This document shows, piece after piece, positions 41,163-50,154 of a stretch of 64,000 bases of DNA. The notes under the pieces are model-generated. The model was not told the origin of the DNA. It was given only the letters and a program-made list of their open reading frames with translations, and did no database searches. Origin of the DNA: Leifsonia sp. TF02-11 (GTDB lineage: Bacteria > Actinomycetota > Actinomycetes > Actinomycetales > Microbacteriaceae); the NCBI RefSeq assembly GCF_017565305.1, contig NZ_JAGEKP010000017.1, positions 1 through 64,000 on the forward strand. Direction: 5' to 3'. Position numbers and translations under genes: made by a program. Each line of letters starts with the position of its first letter. Position 1 is the stretch's first letter.

Positions 41163-42443
41163 ATGACTTCCGACGAGCGCCCGTTCTCCTTCCGCGCCGT
41201 CGCTCTCGCGGCCTTCCTTCCGACGCTGCTGTTCTCGATCGGCGAAGGCGCGATCATCCCGATCATCCCGATCGCCGCCGGCAATCTGGGTGCCACGCTC
41301 GCGATGGCCGGCTTCATCGCCTCAATGCTGATGCTGGGCGAGCTGGCCGGCGACATCCCCAGCGGCTGGGTGGTCTCACGCATCGGCGAGCGCTCCGCGA
41401 TGATCGGCGCTGCGGCCGTCGCCGTCGCGGGCGTGGTCGTCTGCCTGCTCTCGCCGAACTACTGGGTGCTGATGGTCGGCATCTTCGTCGTCGGCCTGGC
41501 GACAGCGGTGTTCGCGCTCGCCAGGCACGCCTTCATGACCACATACGTCCCCGTCCGCTACCGGGCGCGGGCGCTGTCGACGCTCGGCGGGATCTTCCGG
41601 GCCGGCTGGTTCATCGGCCCACTCGTCGCCTCCGGCGTGATCGCCATGACCGGTTCGACCCAGTCGGTCTTCTGGATCTTCATCGTCAGCTGCCTCGGCT
41701 CCGTCGCGGTGCTGCTGGTGCTGCCCGACCCGGAGCGCATGTTCGGCCGGCCGCCGACCTCCCCCGGCCACGACGGCGAACCGCTGACGGCCGGCGAGGA
41801 GGACGCGGACGAACGCACTCGTGGATTGTTCTCGACCATCTGGGCGTTCCGGGGCGTCCTGGCGCGGATGGGCTCCGGCATCTCGCTCGTGGCCGCCGTC
41901 CGCTCCGCGCGGACGGTCCTGCTGCCGCTGTGGGCGGTCTCGATCGGACTCAGCGAGTCGAACACCGCCCTGATCATCGGCCTCGCCGGCGCGGTCGACT
42001 TCGCCCTGTTCTACGCGAGCGGGCAGCTGATGGACCGGTTCGGGCGGATGTGGAGCGTCGTCCCGTCCATGCTCGGGTTGGGCATCGGCTTCCTCGTCCT
42101 GGCGTTCAGCCACGACCTGCCCGCCAACGTCGCCTGGTACATCGGCGTCGCGCTCTTCCTCGCGTTCGCGAACGGCATCGGCTCCGGCATCATCATGACC
42201 CTCGGCGCCGATCTGGCCCCGAAGGACGCCCCCGCGGCGTTTCTCGGCGCCTGGCGGTTCACCGGCGACGCGGGGCAGGCGGCGGCGCCGCTCGTCGTCT
42301 CCCTGCTGACCGGCCTGGTGTCCCTCGCCTTCGCGAGCGGGGTGATGGGCCTCCTCGGCCTCGTCGGAGCCGGCCTCCTCGCCCGCTTCATCCCGCGCTA
42401 CATCCCGCGGCGGCCGCGGTCAACGGACGGTCTGCCGGAATAG
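41163..42443 (+). CDS. MFS transporter
   Basis: A 426-residue protein with 12 hydrophobic segments in two six-helix halves and a charged central loop (about residues 190-225). The motif [20 protein letters not shown] between helices 2 and 3 matches MFS motif A. It probably exports a drug or metabolite by proton antiport. It starts 60 bases from the divergent prfB start; the region in between holds a TTGTACTGTGTTAAGC-like AT-rich promoter stretch. Confidence 0.9.
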   Translation: MTSDERPFSFRAVALAAFLPTLLFSIGEGAIIPIIPIAAGNLGATLAMAGFIASMLMLGELAGDIPSGWVVSRIGERSAMIGAAAVAVAGVVVCLLSPNYWVLMVGIFVVGLATAVFALARHAFMTTYVPVRYRARALSTLGGIFRAGWFIGPLVASGVIAMTGSTQSVFWIFIVSCLGSVAVLLVLPDPERMFGRPPTSPGHDGEPLTAGEEDADERTRGLFSTIWAFRGVLARMGSGISLVAAVRSARTVLLPLWAVSIGLSESNTALIIGLAGAVDFALFYASGQLMDRFGRMWSVVPSMLGLGIGFLVLAFSHDLPANVAWYIGVALFLAFANGIGSGIIMTLGADLAPKDAPAAFLGAWRFTGDAGQAAAPLVVSLLTGLVSLAFASGVMGLLGLVGAGLLARFIPRYIPRRPRSTDGLPE

Positions 42444-42470
42444 CGCATCGCCCGGTACAGTTCGATTCGT

Positions 42471-42482
42471 ATGCATTTGCAT
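42471..42482. promoter_or_regulatory. Short palindrome ahead of the luciferase-like gene
   Basis: ATGCA-TT-TGCAT lies 18 bases upstream of the ATG at 42500 in an AT-rich patch after the MFS stop codon. It may be an operator for a dimeric regulator, but with five-base arms it could be chance. Confidence 0.3.
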
Positions 42483-42499
42483 TGAGTAGGAGGACGGGC

Positions 42500-43537
42500 A
42501 TGGCCGCACGGCTGGAGATCGGGATCGACACGTTCGGCGACGTGACGCTGGACGAGGACGGCACGCCGCTCCCCCACGCCCAGGTGCTGCGCAACGTCGT
42601 GGCGGAGGGCATCCAGGCCGACCAGGCCGGACTCGACTTCATCGGGATCGGGGAGCACCACCGGCGTGACTTCTCCGTGTCGGCGCCCGATGTGGTGCTC
42701 GCGGCGATCGCCGGGCAGACCGAGCGCATCCACCTCGGTTCGGCCGTGACCGTGCTGAGCTCGGACGACCCCGTGCGGGTCTTCGAGCGGTTCGCCACCC
42801 TCGACGGCGTCTCGAACGGCCGCGCGGAGGTCATCCTCGGCCGCGGCTCGTTCATCGAGTCGTTCCCCCTGTTCGGATTCGACCTCGCGCAGTACGAGGA
42901 GCTCTTCGACGAAAAGCTCGACCTCTTCGCCGCTCTCCGCACACAGGAGCCCGTGACCTGGAGCGGGGCGCTGCGGCCTCCGCTCAGCGACCAGTCAGTG
43001 TTCCCACCGGTCGAGCACGGGCTCCTGAAGACCTGGATCGGCGTCGGCGGGAGCCCGGAGTCGGTGGTCAGGGCCGCGCGCTACGGCCTCCCGCTCATGG
43101 TCGCGATCATCGGAGGGGGCCCGATGCGGTTCCAGCCGCTCACCGAGCTGTACCGGAGGGCGCTGGAGCAGTTCGGAGCCGACGTCACCCTGCCGATCGG
43201 CGTGCACTCCCCCGGCTTCGTCGCCGAGACGGATCAGGAGGCGAAAGACCTGCTCTGGCCGCACTGGGAGGCCATGACCAACCGCATCGGCCGGGAGCGC
43301 GGTTGGCCGCCCGCCACCCGCGCGCGCTTCGAGCACGAGGCGGCGGAGGACGGCGCGCTCGTCGTCGGCTCACCCGAGACCGTGGCGCAGAAGATCGCCT
43401 ACGCTGCTCGCGGGCTGGGACTGAGCCGGTTCGACGTGAAGCTCAGCAACGGAACGCTCGGGCACGAGCACATCATGCGCGCGATCGACCTCCTCGGCCG
43501 CGAGGTGGCTCCCCGCGTGGATGAGCTATTGTCGTAG
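42500..43537 (+). CDS. LLM-class flavin-dependent oxidoreductase (luciferase-like)
   Basis: A 345-residue TIM-barrel protein of the bacterial luciferase superfamily: GLDFIGIGEHHRRDFSVSAPDVVLAAIAGQTERIHLGSAVTVLSSDDPVRVFERFATLDGVSNGRAEVILGRGSF is the classic flavin-site run (residues about 45-118). It uses reduced FMN from a separate reductase to oxidise aldehydes, alkanes or similar compounds. AGGAGGAC lies ahead of ATG 42500. It follows the MFS gene by 56 bases and may be co-transcribed with it. The substrate is unknown. Confidence 0.88.
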   Translation: MAARLEIGIDTFGDVTLDEDGTPLPHAQVLRNVVAEGIQADQAGLDFIGIGEHHRRDFSVSAPDVVLAAIAGQTERIHLGSAVTVLSSDDPVRVFERFATLDGVSNGRAEVILGRGSFIESFPLFGFDLAQYEELFDEKLDLFAALRTQEPVTWSGALRPPLSDQSVFPPVEHGLLKTWIGVGGSPESVVRAARYGLPLMVAIIGGGPMRFQPLTELYRRALEQFGADVTLPIGVHSPGFVAETDQEAKDLLWPHWEAMTNRIGRERGWPPATRARFEHEAAEDGALVVGSPETVAQKIAYAARGLGLSRFDVKLSNGTLGHEHIMRAIDLLGREVAPRVDELLS

Positions 43538-43564
43538 CCGCGCGGCGGTTCACCGCCGCGTTCC

Positions 43565-43649
43565 GCGGGAGTGGTGAAACTGGCAGACACGCAGGATTTA
43601 GGTTCCTGTGCTTCACGGCGTGAGGGTTCGAGTCCCTTCTCCCGCACCA
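43565..43649 (+). tRNA. tRNA-Leu (anticodon TAG)
   Basis: An 85-base type II tRNA. Acceptor GCGGGAG pairs with CTCCCGC. The anticodon arm CAGGA-TTTAGGT-TCCTG presents TAG at 43599-43601. A long variable arm (TGCTTCACGGCGTGA) is typical of Leu/Ser tRNAs, and GGTTCGAGTCC forms the T loop. CCA is encoded (43647-43649), unlike in tRNA-Lys at 10669. Confidence 0.95.
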
Positions 43650-43754
43650 TGTGAACGGGCGGATGAAATACTGCCGTGCGCGCGCTCCTGGAGAGCCGAG
43701 CGATTCGACATGGCGTCTAATGTCTCAGGTGTCAATCTTGGATCCTGGAGAACG

Positions 43755-44852
43755 ATGTCTGCTACGGCTTCTGCGCCCGGTGGTGCCTTTACCACGAAAG
43801 ACAGGTCGATCCAGGCCCTCAGGGGTGTCGCGTGCATCCTGGTCGTGATGCTGCACTCGCGAGGGTTCGGCAGCTACTCACTGCCGATGGAAGAGCACCC
43901 GTCGGTGCACGGGCCGCTGCTGCTGCTCGAGTACCTGCGGATGCCGCTGTTCACGTTCCTGTCCGGCTACGTGTACGCGATACGCCCGATCACGACGGGA
44001 ACCCGCCCCTGGCGGTTCCTGCGCGCCAAGACCAGGCGCCTCATGCTCCCCATGCTGGTGGTCGGCACCGTCTTCATGATCGCCATCGAAACGATACCGG
44101 GATGGTCGCCCGAGAACATCGTCCGGCCCTGGTGGACGTGGCACATCATCCCCGTCGCTCAATTCTGGTTCATCTGGGCGATCTTCTGGTGCTTCCTCGT
44201 CGTCGCCTACCTCGACTACCGCGGCTGGCTCTCCCGTCGGAGTTGGATGCTCACCGCGATCATCCTGGTGCTGATCGCCTCGTCGGCACTCCCGAAGGGC
44301 GCCCGGTCACCCTTCGCCCTCTTGGCGGCCGTATACCTGGCGTTGTTCTTCCTCGCCGGCATCGCCTGCCGACGTTTCGACTGGCGTGGAACATCCCCAC
44401 GCTGGCACGTGCTCACCCTCGGCGCATTCGTGGTCCTGTTGGGCAGCACCATCGTCCTCACCGCCTTCGGCATGCGTCCCCCGGCGGACGAGCTGATCGG
44501 AAATCTCCTCGGCCTCGTGGCGTGCATGCTCCTCCTGCTCCTTCGCCTACGGTGGCGACCCCTGGAATTGATCGGCTCCCATGCGTTTCCGGTGTTCCTC
44601 TTCCACTTCGGCCTCATACAGATCTGGAGGGTGATCCTCGTCAGTCTGCACATCGACAACGTGATATTCGCGACGATCTCGGGCACACTCGTCGGGATCT
44701 TGGCCTCGATAGCACTCGAACGCCTCGTCAGAATGTCGCGGGTGACCAGCACGCTCGTGCTCGGAGAGCGCTGGGCGCCTCGAAAGGCTCGGACAGCGAG
44801 CGATTCGCGCGAGAGCGCTCGACCCCAGAGCGAGCGACCGGAAGGGTCGTGA
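43755..44852 (+). CDS. Acyltransferase-3 family membrane protein (copy 1)
   Basis: A 365-residue protein with about 10 hydrophobic helices. The N-terminal SIQALRGVACILVVMLHSRG motif carries the family's conserved Arg and His (about residues 17-36), and RTTR-like basic patches follow (RAKTRR). Acyltransferase-3 proteins move acetyl or succinyl groups onto surface sugars or antibiotics. ATG 43755 has GGAG at five bases; ATG 43710 is an upstream alternative. The gene is tandem-duplicated with 45017-46135, sharing identical DNA blocks of 159 bp (43931-44089) and 99 bp (44163-44261). Confidence 0.87.
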   Translation: MSATASAPGGAFTTKDRSIQALRGVACILVVMLHSRGFGSYSLPMEEHPSVHGPLLLLEYLRMPLFTFLSGYVYAIRPITTGTRPWRFLRAKTRRLMLPMLVVGTVFMIAIETIPGWSPENIVRPWWTWHIIPVAQFWFIWAIFWCFLVVAYLDYRGWLSRRSWMLTAIILVLIASSALPKGARSPFALLAAVYLALFFLAGIACRRFDWRGTSPRWHVLTLGAFVVLLGSTIVLTAFGMRPPADELIGNLLGLVACMLLLLLRLRWRPLELIGSHAFPVFLFHFGLIQIWRVILVSLHIDNVIFATISGTLVGILASIALERLVRMSRVTSTLVLGERWAPRKARTASDSRESARPQSERPEGS

Positions 44853-45016
44853 TCCATCACGCCGGCTCGGTCCGCGTGGGTGCGAACGCTGGGCACTCTA
44901 TTCCGCCGCACGGAATGAACACGCGGATGAAGAATGCGGCGCGCCGGCCCCTGCGACGATCGAGCGCCTCCAAACCGACTAATGTTTCAAACGTCAATAC
45001 CGGATACTGGAGAGCG

Positions 45017-46135
45017 ATGCCCACTACCGCACCGAAGCCCGCTCCGGCCTCGTCGACGAAGGACACGTCGATCGAGACGCTTCGCGGCCTGGCGTGCATC
45101 CTCGTCGTCATGGCGCACTCACCCGGTCTCGCCGGCCCGACCGCCCTGAACTATGCCGACGACCCGTGGAAGTTCGGACTCGATCTGCTCGCGTACCTGC
45201 GGATGCCGCTGTTCACGTTCCTGTCCGGCTACGTGTACGCGATACGCCCGATCACGACGGGAACCCGCCCCTGGCGGTTCCTGCGCGCCAAGACCAGGCG
45301 CCTCATGCTCCCCATGCTGGTGGTCGGCACCGTCTTCATGATCGCCATCGACCTGATGCCGGGATGGTCGCCGGGAGAGGGAATTCGACCGTGGTGGATG
45401 TGGCACATCGTGCCGGTCGCCCAGTTCTGGTTCATCTGGGCGATCTTCTGGTGCTTCCTCGTCGTCGCCTACCTCGACTACCGCGGCTGGCTCTCCCGTC
45501 GGAGTTGGATGCTCACCGCGATCGTGGTGGTGTACATCGCGTCGTCGATCCTCCCCAAGGGCGTCTCGACCCCGTTCGGCATCCTGCCGGCCCTGTATCT
45601 GGCGCTGTTCTTCCTCGCCGGCATCGCCTGCCGACGTTTCGACTGGCGCGCGGCACCGCGAAAGTGGCACCTGCTCGTCCTGGGCGCGTTCGTGGTCATC
45701 GGCTGCATCACCGTCGCTCTCAACCTCGCCGGCATCTGGCCTCCGGTGCACGGATGGATCGGCAACCTGGTGGGCGTCCTCTCCTGCATGCTGCTGCTGC
45801 GGTTGCGATTCTCGTTTCGCCCGCTTGCGTGGCTCGGACCGCATTCCTACCCGATCTTCCTGTTCCACTTCCTGTTCATCGAGCTGTGGCGGATGGTCCT
45901 GGTGGCGCTCGGCGTCGTGGACGTGACCATCTCGATCCTGTCGACCACAGCCGTCGCGCTCGCCGGGTCGCTCGTTCTCGAGCGGATCCTGCGGTCCTGG
46001 CGGATCTCCCGGCTTCTCGCCCTGGGCGAGCGATGGACGTCGCGCGCGTCGTCGCGCGCGCATTCGCACGTTACATCCAGCCCGCCCCCACTAAACTCGC
46101 CACGTCCGCATACCAAACGAATTGGAGACCCGTGA
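45017..46135 (+). CDS. Acyltransferase-3 family membrane protein (copy 2)
   Basis: A 372-residue paralogue of the preceding gene with the same helices and SIETLRGLACILVVMAHSPG motif. The loop after helix 1 and the last 60 residues differ strongly, while 45193-45351 and 45425-45523 are base-for-base identical to copy 1, each offset by exactly 1262 bp. The upstream 40 bases are also similar between copies (ACTAATGT...TACTGGAGAGCG). This pattern suggests duplication followed by partial gene conversion or by selection for different N- and C-terminal specificities. Confidence 0.87.
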   Translation: MPTTAPKPAPASSTKDTSIETLRGLACILVVMAHSPGLAGPTALNYADDPWKFGLDLLAYLRMPLFTFLSGYVYAIRPITTGTRPWRFLRAKTRRLMLPMLVVGTVFMIAIDLMPGWSPGEGIRPWWMWHIVPVAQFWFIWAIFWCFLVVAYLDYRGWLSRRSWMLTAIVVVYIASSILPKGVSTPFGILPALYLALFFLAGIACRRFDWRAAPRKWHLLVLGAFVVIGCITVALNLAGIWPPVHGWIGNLVGVLSCMLLLRLRFSFRPLAWLGPHSYPIFLFHFLFIELWRMVLVALGVVDVTISILSTTAVALAGSLVLERILRSWRISRLLALGERWTSRASSRAHSHVTSSPPPLNSPRPHTKRIGDP

Positions 46136-46845
46136 TGATGCACGCCGGCCTCATCCCCTGGCTCGACCCGCACACGATCATCTCCGCCGCGGGTCCGTGG
46201 GCTCTGCTGGTGGTGTGCGGCATCGTCTTCGCCGAGACCGGGCTCCTCGTCGGGTTCCTGCTCCCGGGCGACACCCTCCTGGTGATCTCCGGTCTGCTGA
46301 CCCACACGTCCCTCGTCTTCGGCGTCGACGTCTGGTGGGTCTGCCTCGCGATCGCCTTCGCGGCGTTCCTCGGCGGCGAGGTCGGCTACCTGATCGGCCA
46401 CAAGGCGGGTCCACGCATCTTCGAACGCAAAGAGACCGGATTGTTCAGCATGGAGAACGTGCGGCGCACCAATGCGTTCTTCGACCGGTTCGGAGCGCTC
46501 GCGGTGATCCTCGCCCGCTTCGTCCCGATCGTGCGCACGTTCGCCCCCGTCGCCGCCGGCGTCGGCCACATGAACTACAAGAAGTACTCGCTCTACAACG
46601 CCATCGGCGCTCTGATCTGGGGTGCGGGGCTCACTCTCTTCGGCTACCTGATCGGCTACATCCCGCCCGTCGCGAACTTCGTCTCGAGCTACATCGACGT
46701 CATCCTGATCGGCGCTGTCGTCCTCACGCTCATCCCGACGCTGTTCCACTACTTCCAGTCGATGCACAAGGCCAAGAAGAAGCGCCTCGAAGCGGCTACA
46801 GCCGGCGCAGAGGCGGCGGAGCCGCGTCCCACTCCGGACATCTGA
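46135..46845 (+). CDS. DedA-family membrane protein
   Basis: A 236-residue protein with the DedA/SNARE-associated pattern: 'FAETGLLVGFLLPGDTLLVISGLL' (about 30-53), a re-entrant region with GGEVGYLIGHKAGPRIFER, and the 'AVILARFVPIVRTFAPVAAGVGHMNYKKY' motif (about 123-151) containing the functionally essential Arg residues. DedA proteins are undecaprenyl-phosphate or phospholipid flippases. ATG 46135 overlaps the acyltransferase stop; a second ATG follows at once. Co-transcription with acyltransferases fits a cell-surface role. Confidence 0.92.
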   Translation: MMHAGLIPWLDPHTIISAAGPWALLVVCGIVFAETGLLVGFLLPGDTLLVISGLLTHTSLVFGVDVWWVCLAIAFAAFLGGEVGYLIGHKAGPRIFERKETGLFSMENVRRTNAFFDRFGALAVILARFVPIVRTFAPVAAGVGHMNYKKYSLYNAIGALIWGAGLTLFGYLIGYIPPVANFVSSYIDVILIGAVVLTLIPTLFHYFQSMHKAKKKRLEAATAGAEAAEPRPTPDI

Positions 46846-46879
46846 TCGTCCTAACACCCGAGCAGCGGGCGTCACCACG

Positions 46880-47782
46880 TCAGCGGTGCAGTTCGTCCTC
46901 GTGGGCGGCGTGCTCGGCCGGCTCCAGCTGGAATGTGGAGTGCTCGACGTCGAAGTGCGCCGACAGACACCCTGACAGCTCGTCCAGCAGCTTGCCCGTG
47001 CCTCCGGATCGGAACACTCCGGGCTCCACGACGACATGGGCGGTGAAGACGGGCGCTCCCGACGTGATCGCCCAGACGTGCACATCGTGCACCGCGACGA
47101 CGCCGGCCGTCCCCAGGATGTGGTCGCGGATCTCGGCGACGTCCGTGTCGGCCGGCGCCGCCTCGCTGAGCACGCGGACCACATCGCGCAGCAGCAGCAC
47201 AGCGCGCGGCACGATGAAGGCGGCGATGAGAAGCGACGCGATCGCGTCAGCGGCCTGGAAGCCGGTGACCATGATCACGACAGCGGCGACGATGACGGTC
47301 AGCGAACCGATCAGATCGCCGAAGACCTCCAGGTAGGCGCCGCGCATGTTGATGGAGTGACCGGCGGACGGCCGCAGGAGCAGCAGCGCACCGAAGTTGG
47401 CGACGAGACCGATGGCCGCGACGACCAGCATCGGTCCCGACTGCACCTCCGCCTCGCCGGCCACGAGCCGCCCGATGGCGCCGATCGTGACGAAGACGGC
47501 GACGACCACGAGGATGAGTCCGTTGATCAGCGCCCCGAAGACCTCGGCGCGCCGGAACCCGAAGGTCTGGCGGTCGGTGGCGGGTCGGGCGGCCACGATC
47601 GTGGCCATCAACGCCACCACGAGCCCGGTGAGATCGCTCAGCATGTGGCCGGCGTCGGCCAGCAGCGACAGCGACCCGCTGAGCCAGGCGCCGACGGCCT
47701 CCACGACGAGCACCGCGGCGACGATGCCGATGGCGATCAGCAGTCGGTTGCGGTTGGCGGAGTGCCCGTGGTCGTGGCTCAT
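46880..47782 (-). CDS. Cation diffusion facilitator (CzcD-type metal exporter)
   Basis: A 300-residue protein. It has a His-rich N-terminus (MSHDHGHSANRN), six helices with metal-site motifs 'LLADAGHMLSDLTGLVVALM' (helix 2) and 'GAYLEVFGDLIGSLTVIVAAVVI' (helix 5), and a C-terminal ferredoxin-like domain with HDVHVWAITSG. These place it in the Zn/Co/Cd CDF group that exports metal by proton antiport. A symmetrical site 57 bases upstream may be its metal-responsive operator. Confidence 0.92.
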   Translation of the reverse strand: MSHDHGHSANRNRLLIAIGIVAAVLVVEAVGAWLSGSLSLLADAGHMLSDLTGLVVALMATIVAARPATDRQTFGFRRAEVFGALINGLILVVVAVFVTIGAIGRLVAGEAEVQSGPMLVVAAIGLVANFGALLLLRPSAGHSINMRGAYLEVFGDLIGSLTVIVAAVVIMVTGFQAADAIASLLIAAFIVPRAVLLLRDVVRVLSEAAPADTDVAEIRDHILGTAGVVAVHDVHVWAITSGAPVFTAHVVVEPGVFRSGGTGKLLDELSGCLSAHFDVEHSTFQLEPAEHAAHEDELHR

Positions 47783-47838
47783 GGTCCTTCTACGGTATGT
47801 CGAAGTCGGCGCCCGCCGCCAGCGATCCCGCTAGATAG

Positions 47839-47859
47839 GAATGAGTGCCGTTCTCATTC
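47839..47859. promoter_or_regulatory. Inverted repeat upstream of the CDF exporter
   Basis: GAATGAG (47839-47845) and CTCATTC (47853-47859) flank a seven-base spacer, 57 bases upstream of the CDF start and 28 bases from the rdgB stop. The size resembles metal-sensing repressor sites such as Zur/MntR boxes. Identity of the regulator is unknown. Confidence 0.45.
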
Positions 47860-47886
47860 TCACTCGGCTCCTCACGAAGGCCCGGT

Positions 47887-48480
47887 TCAGCCGACCGCCA
47901 CGAGCTCCTTCAGTGCGGGGACGATCGCGGCGAAGGCGCGCGAACGGTGGCTCTCGGCGTTCTTCACCTCGGGGCCGAGTTCGGCCGCGGTGGCGGCATG
48001 CCCCTCCGGGACGAAGATCGGGTCGTACCCGTGCCCGTGCGAGCCCGCCGCCTCTCGCGCGATGCTCCCCGGCCAGATGCCCTCGACCACGGTCGTGGCG
48101 CCGGCCGGTGTCACGAGCGCCAGCGTCGCCGTGAAGTGCGCGCCCCTGGTGCCGTCCGGGAGGTCGGCCAGCTGGTCCAGCAGCAGATTCAGGTTGGCCT
48201 GCGCATCACCGTGCCGTCCCGCCCAGCGCGCCGAGAAGATGCCGGGAGCCCCGCCCATGACGTCCACGCAGATGCCGGAATCGTCCGCAAGCGCGGGCAG
48301 GCCGGTGTGCGCCGCGGCCGCCCGCGCCTTGATCAGGGCGTTCTCGGCGAAGGTGACGCCGTCCTCCACCGGCTCTGGACCGTCGTAGCCGACGATCTCG
48401 AGCCCGGGAACGGCGTCGCCGAGGATCTGCTGGAATTCCAGCGCCTTGTGGCGGTTGTGCGTGGCGAGGACGACGCGCAC
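47887..48480 (-). CDS. rdgB: XTP/dITP pyrophosphatase (RdgB/HAM1)
   Basis: A 197-residue housekeeping nucleotide pyrophosphatase. MRVVLATHNRHKALEFQQIL is the family N-terminus (T/S-x-N-x-x-K binding loop), and FAENALIKARAAAAHTGLPALADDSGICVD and 'GSHGHGYDPIFVP' complete the active site. It removes ITP, dITP and XTP from the nucleotide pool. GTG 48480 starts two bases after the rph stop, so the two form an operon. Confidence 0.95.
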   Translation of the reverse strand: MRVVLATHNRHKALEFQQILGDAVPGLEIVGYDGPEPVEDGVTFAENALIKARAAAAHTGLPALADDSGICVDVMGGAPGIFSARWAGRHGDAQANLNLLLDQLADLPDGTRGAHFTATLALVTPAGATTVVEGIWPGSIAREAAGSHGHGYDPIFVPEGHAATAAELGPEVKNAESHRSRAFAAIVPALKELVAVG

Positions 48481-48482
48481 GA

Positions 48483-49238
48483 TCAGCCCTCGATGCCGAG
48501 TTCGGAGGACGCGAGCGCAGCGCTCTGCACCTCGGCCAGCCGCGACGTGCCGGCGAGCGCGAGGTCGAGCAGCGAGTCGAGCTCCCTGCGGTCGAACGGC
48601 GCGCCCTCCGCCGTTCCCTGCACCTCGACGAAGAGGCCACGGCCCGTCACGACGACGTTCATGTCAGTCTCGGCGCGCACGTCCTCCACATACGCCAGGT
48701 CGAGCATCGGCTCGCCGTCGATGATGCCGACCGAGACGGCCGACACGGAGTCGATCAGGGGGGTGGCCTTCTGGCCGATGAACCGGTGGTCGCGCCCCCA
48801 CTCGAGCGCGTCGGCGAGCGCGACGTACGCACCCGTGATGGCCGCGGTGCGCGTGCCGCCGTCGGCCTGCAGCACGTCGCAGTCGATGACGATCGTGTTC
48901 TCGCCGAGCGCCTTCATGTCGACGACCGCGCGGAGGCTGCGGCCGATCAGCCGGCTGATCTCGTGCGTGCGGCCGCCGATCCTGCCCTTGACGGACTCGC
49001 GGTCCATGCGCTCGTTCGTCGAGCGCGGCAGCATGGCGTACTCGGCGGTCACCCAGCCGCGACCTTTGCCCGCCATCCAGCGCGGCACTCCGTTGGTGAA
49101 CGACGCGGTGCAGAGCACGCGCGTGTTGCCGAAGGAGATCAGCGCTGACCCTTCGGCCTGACGGCTCCAGCCGCGCTCGATGGTCACGGGGCGCAGCCCG
49201 TCGGGCGTGCGGCCGTCGGCACGGGTGGTCTCGGTCAC
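48483..49238 (-). CDS. rph: Ribonuclease PH
   Basis: A 251-residue phosphorolytic 3'-5' exoribonuclease that trims tRNA 3' ends. Characteristic runs include [19 protein letters not shown], '[20 protein letters not shown]', '[23 protein letters not shown]' and '[20 protein letters not shown]'. GTG 49238 has GAGGAG eight bases upstream. It lies 53 bases downstream of murI on the same strand and just before rdgB. Confidence 0.96.
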   Translation of the reverse strand: MTETTRADGRTPDGLRPVTIERGWSRQAEGSALISFGNTRVLCTASFTNGVPRWMAGKGRGWVTAEYAMLPRSTNERMDRESVKGRIGGRTHEISRLIGRSLRAVVDMKALGENTIVIDCDVLQADGGTRTAAITGAYVALADALEWGRDHRFIGQKATPLIDSVSAVSVGIIDGEPMLDLAYVEDVRAETDMNVVVTGRGLFVEVQGTAEGAPFDRRELDSLLDLALAGTSRLAEVQSAALASSELGIEG

Positions 49239-49291
49239 GGTTGTCTCCTCGGAGGGTCGGTGATGGTCGTGATCGGGCCGGCTGGCCGCGA

Positions 49292-50110
49292 TCACTGCGG
49301 GAGGTCGATCACGCCGGTCTGCACCAGGTCGACCCGGTAGATCTCCGGGCCGATGAACCGGTGCGCGAGGCGCAGGAAGTAGTCGGCGTCGAGGCCGGTC
49401 GCCTCGTAGCGGATGGTCGGCGGCGTGGGCTCGCGGCGCTCGAGGCCGCCGCTCACCAGCGTGCGATAGACGTCTTTCGCCGTCTCCGTGTCGCTCGAGA
49501 CGAGCGAGACGCCCTCCCCCATGACGTAGGAGATCGCGCCCTTGAGGAACGGGTAGTGGGTGCAGCCGAGCACGAGGGTGTCGACATCGGCGTCGCGGAG
49601 CGGCCGGAGGTACTCGGCGGTGACCTGCAGCACCTCGTCTCCGCTGGTGATCCCGGCCTCGACGAACTCGACGAAGCGCGGGCAGGCCTGGGTGAAGAGC
49701 TGCAGCGACGGCGCGGCGGCGAAAGCATCCTCGTAGGCGCGCGACGAGATCGTGCCCGCAGTGCCGATCACGCCGACGCGACCGGTGCGGGTGGCGGCGA
49801 CCGCGCGTCGGACGGCGGGCTGGATGACCTCGATCACCGGGACCGAGTAGCGCTCCCTCGCGTCGCGGAGCATGGCGGATGACGCCGTGTTGCACGCGAT
49901 GACCAGAAGCTTCACGCCCTGGTCGACCAGGAAGTCGAGAACCTCCAGCGAATACCGGCGCACGTCCGCGATGGACTTGGGGCCGTACGGCGAATGTGCC
50001 GTGTCGCCGACGTAGAGCAGGGACTCGTTCGGGAGCTGATCGCGGATGGCCCGGGCGACGGTGAGCCCGCCGACCCCCGAGTCGAAGATCCCAATCGGCG
50101 CATCCGTCAC
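49292..50110 (-). CDS. murI: Glutamate racemase
   Basis: A 272-residue enzyme making D-glutamate for peptidoglycan. The first catalytic Cys lies in [11 protein letters not shown] and the second in [30 protein letters not shown] is the conserved start. GTG 50110 is preferred over TTG 50119 because the family N-terminus starts two residues before the first beta strand. It heads the murI-rph-rdgB operon and is divergent from the nicotinate phosphoribosyltransferase gene. Confidence 0.95.
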   Translation of the reverse strand: MTDAPIGIFDSGVGGLTVARAIRDQLPNESLLYVGDTAHSPYGPKSIADVRRYSLEVLDFLVDQGVKLLVIACNTASSAMLRDARERYSVPVIEVIQPAVRRAVAATRTGRVGVIGTAGTISSRAYEDAFAAAPSLQLFTQACPRFVEFVEAGITSGDEVLQVTAEYLRPLRDADVDTLVLGCTHYPFLKGAISYVMGEGVSLVSSDTETAKDVYRTLVSGGLERREPTPPTIRYEATGLDADYFLRLAHRFIGPEIYRVDLVQTGVIDLPQ

Positions 50111-50154
50111 AGCAACCAAGCCTACCCGTCCGCACCCGAAGCTAAGGTGGAGCC

